Origin: Bacteroidota bacterium
Lineage (GTDB): Bacteria > Bacteroidota > Bacteroidia > Chitinophagales > Chitinophagaceae
NCBI GenBank assembly: GCA_016706595.1
Contig: JADJJH010000007.1
Coordinates: 124,001 to 188,000, forward strand
Direction: 5' to 3'
Length of the DNA: 64,000 nucleotides
Below are positions 41,492 to 51,757 of this stretch, one piece after another. Numbering within the stretch: position 1 is the first letter of the stretch; each line of letters opens with the position of its first letter. The notes under the pieces were generated by a model that was given only the letters and a program-made list of their open reading frames with translations, was not told the origin of the DNA and searched no databases. The translations under genes were made by a program, and so were the position numbers.

Positions 41492-42217
41492 ATGTATTTT
41501 GCGCGAAAATTATACTTTATGCGATCTATTCTACTTTCCTTATGCTGCATTTGTCTTTTACAAACTCAAAGCAATGCACAAACCGCAGGTGACGAGTCAA
41601 CCAAGAAAAAAAAGTTTGTTGCAACTACCATGGTTGAAACCAGCCTAATTCAATTTGCCAACAGTGCATTTGCCAACGATAGCTTAAAAACTATCCCTCG
41701 TTTTTCGTACTTTTTTAATATGGGTGTCGATTTTAATTATCAAGCAAGCAAAAGATTTAAGCCATTTTTTGGATTGAATTTGAAAAACATTGGATTGATT
41801 ACCAAGAAAGAGGATTCAGTTAATACCTATAAAGAAAAACATCGTGTTTACACGGTGGGTGTTCCGATAGGTGTGAAATTGTATTTCATGAAAAAAAACA
41901 AATTGATGTTTAAAGCCGGTGCCGATTTTAGTTATGCATTTAATTACAGACTTAAATCATTTGTGAATAAAGACAAGAAAAAATCGAATGAATTTTTTAG
42001 TGATCAAACCAATAATTTTATGCCTTCGGTATTTTTTGGTGCGGCATACAGCGGCGTAACGGCATCAGTTAATTATTATCTCACTAATTTCTTCAACGAA
42101 GTTAAAAAACCCGGTATGGAGGTTAACCTCATTACCTTAGGTTTAGGTATCAATTTTGATCAAGGAAGTATGAAGAAAAAAGAAATTAGGAAGACTTCTA
42201 ATTCGCAAAGTTTGTAA
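41492..42217 (+). CDS. Outer-membrane beta-barrel protein
   Basis: Protein of 241 residues with a signal peptide; ATG 41519 (MRSILLSLCCICLLQTQSNAQ) is an alternative start. The mature part consists of alternating amphipathic strands (RFKPFFGLNLKNIGL, VYTVGVPIGVKLYFM, KLMFKAGADFSYAFNY, MEVNLITLGLGINFD) matching the OMP_b-brl/PorT-like barrels of Bacteroidota. The function is probably a small outer-membrane pore or adaptor. Its stop lies 1 bp before the SDR start, so the two are probably co-transcribed. Confidence 0.8.
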   Translation: MYFARKLYFMRSILLSLCCICLLQTQSNAQTAGDESTKKKKFVATTMVETSLIQFANSAFANDSLKTIPRFSYFFNMGVDFNYQASKRFKPFFGLNLKNIGLITKKEDSVNTYKEKHRVYTVGVPIGVKLYFMKKNKLMFKAGADFSYAFNYRLKSFVNKDKKKSNEFFSDQTNNFMPSVFFGAAYSGVTASVNYYLTNFFNEVKKPGMEVNLITLGLGINFDQGSMKKKEIRKTSNSQSL

Positions 42218-42218
42218 G

Positions 42219-43004
42219 ATGAATTTATCGCTGCACGAAAAAAATGCCCTTGTATGTGGTAGCACCCAGGGTATTGGTTTTGCTATTGCTAAAGAACTTG
42301 CCTTGTTAGGTGCTAATTGTATTTTAATGGCACGTAATAAAGAAAGTTTACAAACTGCATTGGCTCAATTGCATCAAGAAGGAACACAAAAACATGAGAT
42401 ACTTTGCGCCGATTTTTCAGATACCAATGCTGTAAAAACCATTGTGAATGAATTGGCGAGTAATAAAACTATTCATATTTTAATCAATAATACAGGTGGT
42501 CCGCCGGCCGGTAAAATTACGGATGCGAAGGATAGTGATTTTTTATCGGCACTCAATTTGCATCTTATCAATAATCACAATTTGGCAACTGCCGTATTAG
42601 AAGGCATGAAGCAATCCAATTACGGACGAATTGTGAATATAGTTTCTACATCCGTAAAAATACCCTTACCAAATTTAGGTGTAAGTAATACCACGCGTGC
42701 GGCGGTTGCTGCTTGGGCTAAGACTTTAGCTAACGAAGTAGCCGTGAATGGCATTACCGTAAATAATGTTTTACCTGGGGCAACGTCAACGGTTCGATTA
42801 TCTTCTATCATCGAAAATAAATCCAATAAAACCGGTGCCGAAATTAAAACAGTTGAAGCCGAAATGCTACATGAAATTCCTATGCGCCGATTTGGATTAG
42901 CCGAAGAGATTGCCGCCATGGCCGCCTTTTTAACAACACCAGCTGCCGCTTATATTACCGGTCAAAGCATTTGTGTGGATGGAGGTAGAACGGGATCAAT
43001 ATAG
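42219..43004 (+). CDS. SDR-family oxidoreductase (divergent)
   Basis: Protein of 261 residues, short-chain dehydrogenase fold. Rossmann motif CGSTQGIGFAIAKEL, the NNTGGPPAG turn and C-terminal GQSICVDGGRTGSI are clear. At the catalytic site the usual YxxxK is replaced (VSTSVKIPLPNLGVSNTTRA), so Tyr/Lys are missing as in an SDR subgroup with SNxxRA at this place. Annotated relatives are called 3-oxoacyl-ACP reductase-like, but reductase activity is unproven here. Confidence 0.85.
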   Translation: MNLSLHEKNALVCGSTQGIGFAIAKELALLGANCILMARNKESLQTALAQLHQEGTQKHEILCADFSDTNAVKTIVNELASNKTIHILINNTGGPPAGKITDAKDSDFLSALNLHLINNHNLATAVLEGMKQSNYGRIVNIVSTSVKIPLPNLGVSNTTRAAVAAWAKTLANEVAVNGITVNNVLPGATSTVRLSSIIENKSNKTGAEIKTVEAEMLHEIPMRRFGLAEEIAAMAAFLTTPAAAYITGQSICVDGGRTGSI

Positions 43005-43007
43005 TGA

Positions 43008-43130
43008 AGGGCATCTTAAAAATTCTCTGATGCTTCGTTACTCGAATTTTGCAAAGCCCTTATTTACCTTAGTAAACGCGGTCTGTGCAAAATCCGAATG
43101 CCTCGCCTGAGAGGATTTTAAAGATACCCT
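43008..43130. repeat. Long imperfect palindrome with CTTCGTTACTC core
   Basis: Outer arms 43008-43032 and 43105-43130 pair (AGGGcATCTTaAAAATtCTCT against AGGGTATCTTTAAAATCCTCT). A second pair is inside (CGAATTTTGCA with TGCAAAATCCG). The 11-mer CTTCGTTACTC (43033-43043) and GCCTCG flank the loop side, exactly as in the palindrome at 62651. Could terminate the SDR transcript. Confidence 0.6.
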
Positions 43131-43146
43131 AAATCCTATTTAATTT

Positions 43147-43734
43147 ATGAAGCAATTGTATTCATTTCTGTACTTAAAAATTGCAGCACTCTTCATACTT
43201 TTTTTTCAGATGAGTTGTTCGAATTTTAGCGAAACTGTAAAAGGTTTTGTTGACGAAGGCGTGCAAAGTGCCCGAACCGAATTAGCAAAAAAGGGAGAAG
43301 CTGCTCATGATGAATTTCAGAAAACTTATCATAGTTATAGTAAAACCTTAGCCGATAGTATCCAGAAAAGTAAGTTAAATGAATTTTATTATTCTATTAA
43401 AGGCACTACATCGTTACTGGATAGTTTGATTGGCAGTATGGATAAATTGGATTATCAAAACCCTGAAAATGTAGCGGTAGTAAAAGATATTTTTATTACT
43501 AAAGGTTGGGGGGATAGTGTTTTTATTTCAGTTCATAAATGCAATGGGTTGGCCAAGCAATTCGCACGAAATGATATGAAAGATTCGAAACTGAATAAGG
43601 TGTTTAAGAATTACACAAAGGAAAACAATCAGCAAATGTTTGCATTGAATAGTCCACTTGGTGTAAGCCTTTTATTGTCGAATACAAAAATTGAGATGTT
43701 AGAGGGAGCCACTGAGTGTATGAATTATGAATGA
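43147..43734 (+). CDS. Predicted lipoprotein, function unknown
   Basis: Protein of 195 residues with a lipoprotein signal peptide; lipobox ILFFQMSCSN puts the lipidated Cys at about residue 24. The mature part is helical and charged (EGVQSARTELAKKGEAAHDE), with a conserved-looking GTTSLLDSLIGSMDKL segment and a WGDSVFISVHKC stretch. Unrecognised; probably periplasmic-facing. Confidence 0.65.
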   Translation: MKQLYSFLYLKIAALFILFFQMSCSNFSETVKGFVDEGVQSARTELAKKGEAAHDEFQKTYHSYSKTLADSIQKSKLNEFYYSIKGTTSLLDSLIGSMDKLDYQNPENVAVVKDIFITKGWGDSVFISVHKCNGLAKQFARNDMKDSKLNKVFKNYTKENNQQMFALNSPLGVSLLLSNTKIEMLEGATECMNYE

Positions 43735-43844
43735 CTTAGATACTCTTCCGCATTGTCATCAACTTTTCATTTTTTAGATGTGAAACCTTTATTTGATATA
43801 CTTTTCATACAGATTGAAATATCTTCACATGCAAATCTATCAGC

Positions 43845-46388
43845 ATGAAAACTATATTATACCAGAGTCCATTTTTTATTTTTCTGTGCTTCGCGATATT
43901 TTCAAATCAAACTATTAAATCTCAATCACCAACTTCGTGGAATTATAGTGGCATTGGTGGAGGCGGTGCATTATTTTCTCCATCTATCAATCCGCTAAAT
44001 AGTAGCGAATTGTATGTGTCATGTGATATGGGTGGTTTATATCATACTACCAATAGTGCCGATACTTGGCAACTCATACCTCATACACAAATGCGTGGTG
44101 GTTGGCGAAGCAAAATAAATTTTACCAACAATGCATCCATACGTTATTCATTAAGTTACAAGGCTAATGGAATTCAAGATCAAATTACGCCTTGTAAATC
44201 CATGGATGGTGGTATTACTTGGAATAAATTGGTAGGCAACCCCGATGATAACGAAGAATTATTTGCTTTATATGCGAACTACGATAATCCGAATCAGGTA
44301 ATAATTAGTCAGTGGAGAGATATTTATTTTTCGAATGATGGCGGCACAACTTTTAGTTTAGTGTATACCGGATTAAGTAGTGGAGCTGGTTGTAAACTAA
44401 GTGGTGTTTGTTGGGATGGAAGCAATATTTATTTAGGTACCAATGATGGCATTATTAGAAGTACGAATAGCGGTGCAAGCTTTAGTTTGTTTACAACCGG
44501 AGGTATCATTAGCTCGCAAGTAATTAGTTCATTTGCCGCGGCGAGAGAAGGCGGTGTTTTACGATTTTATGCCCTCACAAGTAATGCAGCTGATGTATAT
44601 AATGGAGATGAATTTGATTTTTATCAATACATGCAAGGCGTTTATAAAATGGATAATGCCAGTGGCGTTTGGAATACGGTTTGGAATGGATTGGATGCAA
44701 CAACGCAATATGGCAAGCGAATTACAATGGCAAGTAATGATATTGATATCGTTTACATTTCGGGTGAAACAAGTGGCGGTTATCCGATGGTATTAAAGAC
44801 AACTAATTCAGGTACTATATGGAACCCTATTTTTACTACTACAAACAATCAAAATATTTATACAGGTTGGTGTGGCACAGGTGGTGATGTAGGTTGGACA
44901 TGGGCCGAACTATTATTTGGTATGGAGGTGAGTGCCCTCGATGCAAATAAATTAGCCATTAGCGATTATGGTTTTGTACATACTTCAACAGATGGTGGAT
45001 TAAATTGGCATCAAGCCTATACAAGAACATCTTATGAAAATCCTTCTGCTGTTTCAACACCCACAAAAAAAGCATACCAAAGTGCCGGTGACTTAAATCA
45101 AGTGAGTGTTTGGCAAGTATATTGGATGGATAGTTTACGAATGTGGAGTTGTGCATCGGATATCAAAGGCACAAGAAGTAATGATAAAGGAAATACCTGG
45201 AGTTTTAATTATACCGGACATACAGAAAACACATCGTATCGTATTATTCGCAATATAAACAACGATAATATTTTGTATGTGGCTACAGCTAGTGTACACG
45301 ATATTTATCAGAGTGCTCGTTTAGCCGATGGGCAATTAGATGCAAGCGGTAATACCGGTTCAATTAAGTTTAGTAGTGATAAAGGGCAAACTTGGCAAGT
45401 GATGCACGACTTTAGCGATATAGTTTGTTGGGTAGCCACCGACCCAAATGATGCCAATATATTATACGCATCGGTAGTTAATAGTAGTAATGGGAATGGG
45501 GGCATTTGGAAATGTGCAAACGCATCTGCAGGAGCAAGTTCAGCCTGGACCAAGCTTTCCAACCCACCACGAACCGAAGGACATCCATATAATATTGTTG
45601 TGCTTAATGATGGTAAGGTATTGGTAAGTTATAGCGGCCATCGTGATCCCGGATTTACCGCAAGCAGTGGTGTTTTTTTATACGATCCAATTAGCATGAG
45701 CTGGCAAGATAAAAGTGATGCGGGTATGTTTTACTGGACGCAAGATGTGATCGTTGACCCGCATGATGCCACTCAAAATATTTGGTATGCTTGCGTGTAT
45801 GAAGGATGGGGAAGTGCTGCTACGCAAGGTGTTGGCGGGATTTATAAAACCATGAATCGGGGTACAAGTTGGACAAGAATTTGGAATAATGAACGTTGTC
45901 ATTCAGTTACAATTTCCCCCGTTTGGGCTAACGAAATATATGTCAGTACCGAGTATCATGGTTTATTGTATTGTAATAATCTTACCTCAGCAAGTCCCAC
46001 TTTTTCGCCAACTAATTATCCTTTTCGCAATGCGTTACGTACTTTTTTTAATCCGTATACCAACGAATTATGGGCTTGCGGTTTTGGTGGCGGAATGATG
46101 AAAGGAAGTTTTATAAATAGTGGTATTCGTGAAATTGAAAATCATTTTCAGGTAAGCTTATATCCTAATCCTGTACATGATGAAATTACAATCACAGGCA
46201 CCAATCAATTAGCTAGTATCCGTTTATTAAATCTACAAGGTGATTGTATATTTTATCACAAAGTTTCTGAACCAATTGGATTAACTGTTACTATCAATTT
46301 GCCACAAAGTATAAGCAAAGGCATTTACATGTTGGAAGTTGAAAGTAAGCTAGGGGACAAAGAGACAAGGAAAATTATTGTTGAATAA
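43845..46388 (+). CDS. BNR/sortilin-like secreted protein with T9SS domain
   Basis: Protein of 847 residues. Signal peptide, then a large beta-propeller made of BNR/Asp-box repeats (S-x-D-x-G-x-T-W: KSMDGGITWNKL, FSNDGGTTFSLV, STDGGLNWHQAY, SSDKGQTWQVM), as in VPS10/sortilin and GH74-like proteins. The C-terminus is a type A T9SS sorting domain (SLYPNPVHDEITITG ... KGIYMLEVE). The propeller could be a glycosidase (xyloglucanase-like) or a binding scaffold; the catalytic Asp pair of GH74 could not be confirmed. It would be exported to the cell surface. Confidence 0.85.
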   Translation: MKTILYQSPFFIFLCFAIFSNQTIKSQSPTSWNYSGIGGGGALFSPSINPLNSSELYVSCDMGGLYHTTNSADTWQLIPHTQMRGGWRSKINFTNNASIRYSLSYKANGIQDQITPCKSMDGGITWNKLVGNPDDNEELFALYANYDNPNQVIISQWRDIYFSNDGGTTFSLVYTGLSSGAGCKLSGVCWDGSNIYLGTNDGIIRSTNSGASFSLFTTGGIISSQVISSFAAAREGGVLRFYALTSNAADVYNGDEFDFYQYMQGVYKMDNASGVWNTVWNGLDATTQYGKRITMASNDIDIVYISGETSGGYPMVLKTTNSGTIWNPIFTTTNNQNIYTGWCGTGGDVGWTWAELLFGMEVSALDANKLAISDYGFVHTSTDGGLNWHQAYTRTSYENPSAVSTPTKKAYQSAGDLNQVSVWQVYWMDSLRMWSCASDIKGTRSNDKGNTWSFNYTGHTENTSYRIIRNINNDNILYVATASVHDIYQSARLADGQLDASGNTGSIKFSSDKGQTWQVMHDFSDIVCWVATDPNDANILYASVVNSSNGNGGIWKCANASAGASSAWTKLSNPPRTEGHPYNIVVLNDGKVLVSYSGHRDPGFTASSGVFLYDPISMSWQDKSDAGMFYWTQDVIVDPHDATQNIWYACVYEGWGSAATQGVGGIYKTMNRGTSWTRIWNNERCHSVTISPVWANEIYVSTEYHGLLYCNNLTSASPTFSPTNYPFRNALRTFFNPYTNELWACGFGGGMMKGSFINSGIREIENHFQVSLYPNPVHDEITITGTNQLASIRLLNLQGDCIFYHKVSEPIGLTVTINLPQSISKGIYMLEVESKLGDKETRKIIVE

Positions 46389-46469
46389 ATTGATGTGAGT
46401 GAAATGGTACTATTTGAAGAACGATGTAAGAACTAAATTATTCTTACTTTTGGAGTTCACTACTAGCAT

Positions 46470-47945
46470 ATGAATCTCAGTAATTATCAATACATACAAA
46501 ACTATATCGGCGGCGAATTAATTGAACCACTTAGTAAAGTTTATCTCGATAATATTAATCCGGCAACGGGCGAAAAATTCGGACAAATTCCTAATAGTAA
46601 TTCAGATGATGTAGATCGTGCAGTAAGTGCAGCAAAAAAAGCTTTTCCATCATGGAGTACCACAACGCCAGAATTTCGATTTAAAATATTGAATCGAATT
46701 GCAGAATTAATAGATGATAATTTACATGCCTTAGCCTTAGCCGAAACCACAGATAATGGGAAACCTTTGTGGTTAAGCAAACGAGTTGATATTCCTCGTG
46801 CCTCAAGTAATTTTAGATTTTTTGCCACCGCTATCATGCATTTCGCATCTGAAAGTCATAGCATGGAAAACGAAGCCATCAATTATACATTGCGTCAGCC
46901 GGTTGGTATTGTGGGTTGTATATCGCCATGGAATTTGCCTTTGTATTTATTTACTTGGAAGATAGCGCCCGCCTTGGCGGCTGGAAATTGTGTAATTGCA
47001 AAACCCAGTGAAGTAACTCCTTTAAGTTCATTTTTATTAAGTAAAATTTGTATCGAAGCAGGATTGCCTGAAGGGGTATTAAATATTTTGCACGGCGATG
47101 GACCAAGTTGTGGTTCATCGATTGTGGCGCATCCTGAAATTAAAGCGATATCATTTACCGGTAGTACCAGAGCGGGAAAAAATATTGCAGAGATTGCTGC
47201 CCCGATGTTTAAGAAATTGTCATTAGAATTAGGGGGCAAAAACCCAAACGTTATTTTTGCTGATTGTGATTGGGACAAGATGATAAAAACCACTTTACAA
47301 TCATCGTTTTCAAATCAAGGACAAATTTGTTTATGCGGAAGTAGAATCATTATTGAAAAAAGCATCTACGAAAAATTTAAAATTGATTTTCTGGCAGGGG
47401 TAAAAAAACTAAAAGTCGGTGATCCGATGGATGATGCTTCGAAGCAAGGAGCGGTAGTAAGTAAATTGCATTTTGATAAAGTGATAGGATGTATTGAACA
47501 AGCTAAACAAGAAGGAGGCACGATATTAATAGGAGGTAATGCGGTGCAACCTGAAGGCCGTTGCGCCAATGGATACTTTATTGAACCAACAGTGATTGAA
47601 GGTTTAGGCGCGCATTGTAAAACCAATATGGAAGAAATTTTTGGACCTGTGGTTACCTTACAAACGTTTGAAACCGAGGAGGAGGCGTTAACCCTTGCCA
47701 ATTGCAGTGATTATGGATTAGCATCCACACTTTGGACACAAGATATTTCGCGCGCAAATCGTATGGCACAAAAAATTAATGCCGGTATAATATGGGTAAA
47801 TTGTTGGTTGCTTCGCGATTTACGAACACCTTTTGGTGGTGTAAAAAATAGTGGTGTGGGTCGTGAAGGTGGATGGGATGCGATGCGATTTTTTACAGAG
47901 GCAAAAAATGTTTGTGTGCATTTTGGAAGCGATGCTCATCGATAA
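46470..47945 (+). CDS. Aldehyde dehydrogenase family protein
   Basis: Protein of 491 residues, normal for NAD(P)-dependent ALDH. It contains the cofactor motif FTGSTRAGKNIA, the general-base Glu in LSLELGGKNP, the catalytic Cys in NQGQICLCGSRI and the PFGGVKNSGVGREGG end motif. Of the classical types it most resembles 2-hydroxymuconic-semialdehyde/betaine aldehyde dehydrogenases by motif wording. The substrate cannot be told from sequence. Convergent with metH, 93 bp apart. Confidence 0.92.
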   Translation: MNLSNYQYIQNYIGGELIEPLSKVYLDNINPATGEKFGQIPNSNSDDVDRAVSAAKKAFPSWSTTTPEFRFKILNRIAELIDDNLHALALAETTDNGKPLWLSKRVDIPRASSNFRFFATAIMHFASESHSMENEAINYTLRQPVGIVGCISPWNLPLYLFTWKIAPALAAGNCVIAKPSEVTPLSSFLLSKICIEAGLPEGVLNILHGDGPSCGSSIVAHPEIKAISFTGSTRAGKNIAEIAAPMFKKLSLELGGKNPNVIFADCDWDKMIKTTLQSSFSNQGQICLCGSRIIIEKSIYEKFKIDFLAGVKKLKVGDPMDDASKQGAVVSKLHFDKVIGCIEQAKQEGGTILIGGNAVQPEGRCANGYFIEPTVIEGLGAHCKTNMEEIFGPVVTLQTFETEEEALTLANCSDYGLASTLWTQDISRANRMAQKINAGIIWVNCWLLRDLRTPFGGVKNSGVGREGGWDAMRFFTEAKNVCVHFGSDAHR

Positions 47946-48038
47946 GGATTGGATTTATTGGTATCAGGAGTTCGTAATTCGGGGTTTGGGGTTCGCAACA
48001 CCTTAACCACATAACTCACAAACACACTAACACTTTCC

Positions 48039-50684
48039 TCAATCCAATATCGGTCGCAACCATTTAGTTGCTTCTTCAGTGGTCATAGCTTTTCGAGCAG
48101 CATAATCTTGTAATTGGTCGGCCTCAATTTTTCCTACCCCAAAATATTTACTTTCAGCATTAGCAAAATACCAACCACAAACCGAGGATGCAGGATACAT
48201 AGCTAAAGATTCGGTAAGATCGATACCTATTTGATTTTTTACATCTAATAATTCAAATAGTTTTAGTTTTTCGGTATGGTCCGGACAAGCTGGGTAACCC
48301 GGTGCCGGTCGAATACCTTGATAGCTTTCTTTAATGAGGGCATCATTATCTAAACTTTCATTTTGTGTATAGCCCCAATAATCCGTTCTTACTTTTTTGT
48401 GTAAACACTCAGCTAAGGCTTCGGCTAATCTATCAGCTAATGATTGCAGCATAATTTTATGGTAATCATCATGTTCTGTTTCAAACTTGGCTAAATGTGG
48501 TTCAATACCTTTTATGGTAACGGCAAATGCGCCTAAATAATCTTTTCCTACAGGAGAAACAAAATCGGCTAAACATACATTAGGTTGGCCGGCTGCTTTT
48601 TGAATTTGTTGTCGAAGAAAATGAAGGGTTTGGGTTTTATTATCTTCATTATCTAAAGTAATCACCACATCATCACCTTCACTTTTCGCTGCCCAAATAC
48701 CCAATACGGCTTCAGGCTGTAGCCAATTCTCTGCAACAATTTTCGTTAGTAAGGCATTGGCATCATGGTATAATTTTGTAGCTTCGGTGCCAACTTTTTC
48801 ATCTTGCAAAATACCCGGAAATTTTCCATGCATTTCCCAAGTAATAAAAAACGGTGTCCAATCGATATACTCAACTAATTCAGCAATCGAAATATCATGT
48901 ATCACTTTTACGCCTTTTAGTTTTGGCTCAAAAGGGGTAAAGGTTTTCCAATCGATGGCGAATTTATTTTCACGCGCTTTTTCAATCGTCAAATAATTTT
49001 TAACCAATTTTCGTTGGGTAAAATCTTCCCGCAGTTTTACATATTCATCTTTGGTTTTTTGAAGCAGTGCAGTTTTGTTTTCATTTAATAAATCACTAAC
49101 CACGGTTACACTTCGCGAAGCATCCAAAACATGCAACACACCTTCATCGTAATGTTCAGCAATTTTTACTGCGGTATGCATACGCGAAGTAGTAGCGCCA
49201 CCAATCAATAAAGGGATATTCATTTTTCTTCGTTTCATTTCATGTGCGATATGCACCATTTCATCTAATGAGGGTGTAATCAATCCACTTAAACCGATAA
49301 TATCGGCTTTCAAGCGAATGGCCTCATCTAAAATTTTATCTGCAGGAACCATCACACCTAAGTCGATGATTTTATAACCATTACATCCTAGTACCACACC
49401 TACAATATTTTTACCGATATCATGCACATCGCCTTTTACAGTAGCCATTAAAACAGTGCCGGCACCATGTGTTTCGCTAGCCGGGGGCATAAAGGGTTCT
49501 AAGTAAGCAACACTTTTTTTCATTACCCTAGCACTTTTTACTACTTGAGGTAAAAACATTTTTCCGCTGCCAAATAAATCGCCAACAACATTCATCCCTT
49601 TCATTAGTGGGCCTTCGATTACATCTAATGGCTTTGCATAAAACTGTCGTGCTGCTTCGGTGTCTTCATCAATAAATTCGGTAATACCATGCACAAGGGC
49701 ATGCACCAATCTATCCTCAACATTTTTTTCGCGCCAGCTATTATCTGCCCCTAAGGCCGTAGTTCCTTTTTTATCTTTTAAGTTTTCGGCAAAGCGAATT
49801 AAATTATCGGTTGCATCGGCATGCTTATTAAAAAGCACGTCTTCGATTAAGTTTTTAAGTTCAGGTAGAATATCATCATACAAAGGCAAGGCACCTGCAT
49901 TAATTATACCCATGCCCATACCGGCTTGTATGGCATGATATAAAAAAATACTATGCATGGCTTCGCGTACATAATTATTTCCGCGGAATGAAAAAGAAAG
50001 ATTGCTAACACCGCCACTGATGGTTGTACCCGGAAAGCGTTTTTTTAATTCACGTGTGGCTTCAATAAAATCGAGGGCATAGGTAAGATGTTCTTCGAGT
50101 CCGGTGGCAATAGCAAAAATATTAGGATCGAATATAATATCCGAAGGAACGAAATGTAATTGTTGTGTAAGAATTTGATAGGCACGGTCGCACACTTCTA
50201 ATCTTCTTGCCAAGGTGTCGGCTTGGCCTTTTTCGTCAAATGCCATAACAACAACCGCGGCACCAAACATTTTACAAATTTCGGCCTGACGAATGAAAGC
50301 TTCTTCGCCTTCTTTCAACGAAATGGAATTTACTACACATTTCCCTTGCACACATTTTAGTCCGGCTTCAATAATTTTAAACTTACTACTATCAATCATG
50401 ATAGGCACTTTTGCGATAGAGGGTTCGGCTTGAAGCAAATTAAGGTAGGTTACCATTGCTTTTTCGCCATCTAGTAAAGCATCGTCCATGTTGATATCGA
50501 TAATTTGCGCACCATTATCTACTTGCTGTAATGCTACGGTAAGGGCTTCTTCGTATTTATCGTTGCGAATCAATTCGGCAAATTTTTTCGAGCCGGTAAC
50601 ATTGGTTCGTTCGCCCACATTGATAAAATTGCTTCCTTCAAAAATGGGTAAGGGTTCTAAGCCTGCTATATGTAGTGTATTCAT
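48039..50684 (-). CDS. metH: Cobalamin-dependent methionine synthase, lacking the homocysteine domain
   Basis: Protein of 881 residues from ATG 50684 ([17 protein letters not shown]). Present in order: methyltetrahydrofolate (pterin) domain ([16 protein letters not shown] ... [12 protein letters not shown]), cap region, cobalamin-binding domain with [19 protein letters not shown] (axial His) and [15 protein letters not shown], and the AdoMet reactivation domain ([14 protein letters not shown]). The roughly 330-residue N-terminal homocysteine/Zn domain of one-piece MetH is missing. In many Bacteroidota it is encoded by a separate gene, usually next door, but here the upstream neighbour is lpxH. 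It transfers methyl from folate to homocysteine. Confidence 0.93.
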   Translation of the reverse strand: MNTLHIAGLEPLPIFEGSNFINVGERTNVTGSKKFAELIRNDKYEEALTVALQQVDNGAQIIDINMDDALLDGEKAMVTYLNLLQAEPSIAKVPIMIDSSKFKIIEAGLKCVQGKCVVNSISLKEGEEAFIRQAEICKMFGAAVVVMAFDEKGQADTLARRLEVCDRAYQILTQQLHFVPSDIIFDPNIFAIATGLEEHLTYALDFIEATRELKKRFPGTTISGGVSNLSFSFRGNNYVREAMHSIFLYHAIQAGMGMGIINAGALPLYDDILPELKNLIEDVLFNKHADATDNLIRFAENLKDKKGTTALGADNSWREKNVEDRLVHALVHGITEFIDEDTEAARQFYAKPLDVIEGPLMKGMNVVGDLFGSGKMFLPQVVKSARVMKKSVAYLEPFMPPASETHGAGTVLMATVKGDVHDIGKNIVGVVLGCNGYKIIDLGVMVPADKILDEAIRLKADIIGLSGLITPSLDEMVHIAHEMKRRKMNIPLLIGGATTSRMHTAVKIAEHYDEGVLHVLDASRSVTVVSDLLNENKTALLQKTKDEYVKLREDFTQRKLVKNYLTIEKARENKFAIDWKTFTPFEPKLKGVKVIHDISIAELVEYIDWTPFFITWEMHGKFPGILQDEKVGTEATKLYHDANALLTKIVAENWLQPEAVLGIWAAKSEGDDVVITLDNEDNKTQTLHFLRQQIQKAAGQPNVCLADFVSPVGKDYLGAFAVTIKGIEPHLAKFETEHDDYHKIMLQSLADRLAEALAECLHKKVRTDYWGYTQNESLDNDALIKESYQGIRPAPGYPACPDHTEKLKLFELLDVKNQIGIDLTESLAMYPASSVCGWYFANAESKYFGVGKIEADQLQDYAARKAMTTEEATKWLRPILD

Positions 50685-50699
50685 TGTAAATGTATGTTG

Positions 50700-50880
50700 G
50701 CAAATATATTCATACAATCTTCAATCTTCAATTTACAATCTTCAATTGTCAAATATCAATCTTCAATTTTCAGTTATCAATTCTCGCATATTCAGAATTA
50801 ACTCAATAGCACAGATTATTGACCGAAGACTGTAAATTGAAGATTGTAGATTGAAGACTGATAATTGTAGTTTGAACTCT
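50700..50880. repeat. AATCTTCAAT-rich inverted low-complexity spacer
   Basis: The words AATCTTCAAT, TATCAAT and TTCAATTTACAATC recur, and their reverse complements (ATTGAAGATTG, TTGAAGACTG) fill the right half, so the 180-bp spacer between metH and lpxH can fold back on itself. A shorter version lies at 40071-40138. Typical of an expanding intergenic repeat. Confidence 0.55.
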
Positions 50881-50891
50881 ATCTTTGTCGC

Positions 50892-51653
50892 ATGCCCACT
50901 CGTGTTGATTTATTTCCTGGTAAAAAAATTTATTTTGCTTCAGACTTTCATTTTGGGATACCGGATTATAAAGCTACACGGGAACGCGAAGTAAGAGTTT
51001 GTAATTGGTTGGATGAAATAAAATCCGATGCGCAACAAATTTATCTTTTGGGCGATTTATTCGATTCGTGGATGGAATATAAAAGAGTAGTTCCTAAAGG
51101 TTCGGTTCGATTTTTTGGGAAGTTAGCCGAATTGTCGGATGCCGGTATTGACTTGATTATTTTTACGGGTAACCACGATTTATGGGTGACCGATTATTTT
51201 GAAACGGAACTAAATGCTAGGGTTTATCACGATCCGATTACTTGTGAACTAGGCGGAAAACGTTTTCATTTGGCACATGGTGATGGTTTAGTAAAGCAAG
51301 AGGGGATTTATAGAATGATGAAGGCAGTTTTTCGTCACCCACTTAGTAGGTTCATTTACAGGCAGTTACATCCGGATCTAGGGTTACGTCTTGCTGATTT
51401 TTTTAGCAGGCTTGGACCCAAACATAAATCCGAAGAACAACAGATGCTACCTGCCGAGCAAGAGTATCAACTTATTTATGCAAATGAGTTACTGAAAACT
51501 TCACACTACGATTATTTTATTTTTGGTCATCGCCATGTGCCATGTACGCTGAAGCTTAGTGATAGCAGTACTTTCATAAATTTAGGTGATTGGATAAGCT
51601 TTGACACCTATGCCGTATTTGATGGTATAGAAACCCGCTTATTAAAATATTGA
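50892..51653 (+). CDS. lpxH: UDP-2,3-diacylglucosamine diphosphatase (LpxH-like)
   Basis: Protein of 253 residues of the calcineurin-like metallophosphoesterase fold. The metal-binding set is complete: FASDFHFG (DxH), LLGDLFDSW (GD), FTGNHDLW (GNHD), LAHGDGLV and FGHRHVPC (GHxH). It cleaves UDP-2,3-diacylglucosamine to lipid X in lipid A synthesis at the inner membrane. Divergent from metH. LpxH is named from its close fit to Bacteroidota homologues; a sister phosphoesterase cannot be fully excluded. Confidence 0.85.
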   Translation: MPTRVDLFPGKKIYFASDFHFGIPDYKATREREVRVCNWLDEIKSDAQQIYLLGDLFDSWMEYKRVVPKGSVRFFGKLAELSDAGIDLIIFTGNHDLWVTDYFETELNARVYHDPITCELGGKRFHLAHGDGLVKQEGIYRMMKAVFRHPLSRFIYRQLHPDLGLRLADFFSRLGPKHKSEEQQMLPAEQEYQLIYANELLKTSHYDYFIFGHRHVPCTLKLSDSSTFINLGDWISFDTYAVFDGIETRLLKY

Positions 51654-51757
51654 AATAACATGACAAAAAAAGTTTGTGCTGCAGGGCTTTTCACATTACT
51701 TTAGCCTTTTGAATACAAAAAATAACATTTCGTTGTTCATACAGTAATACATTTATT

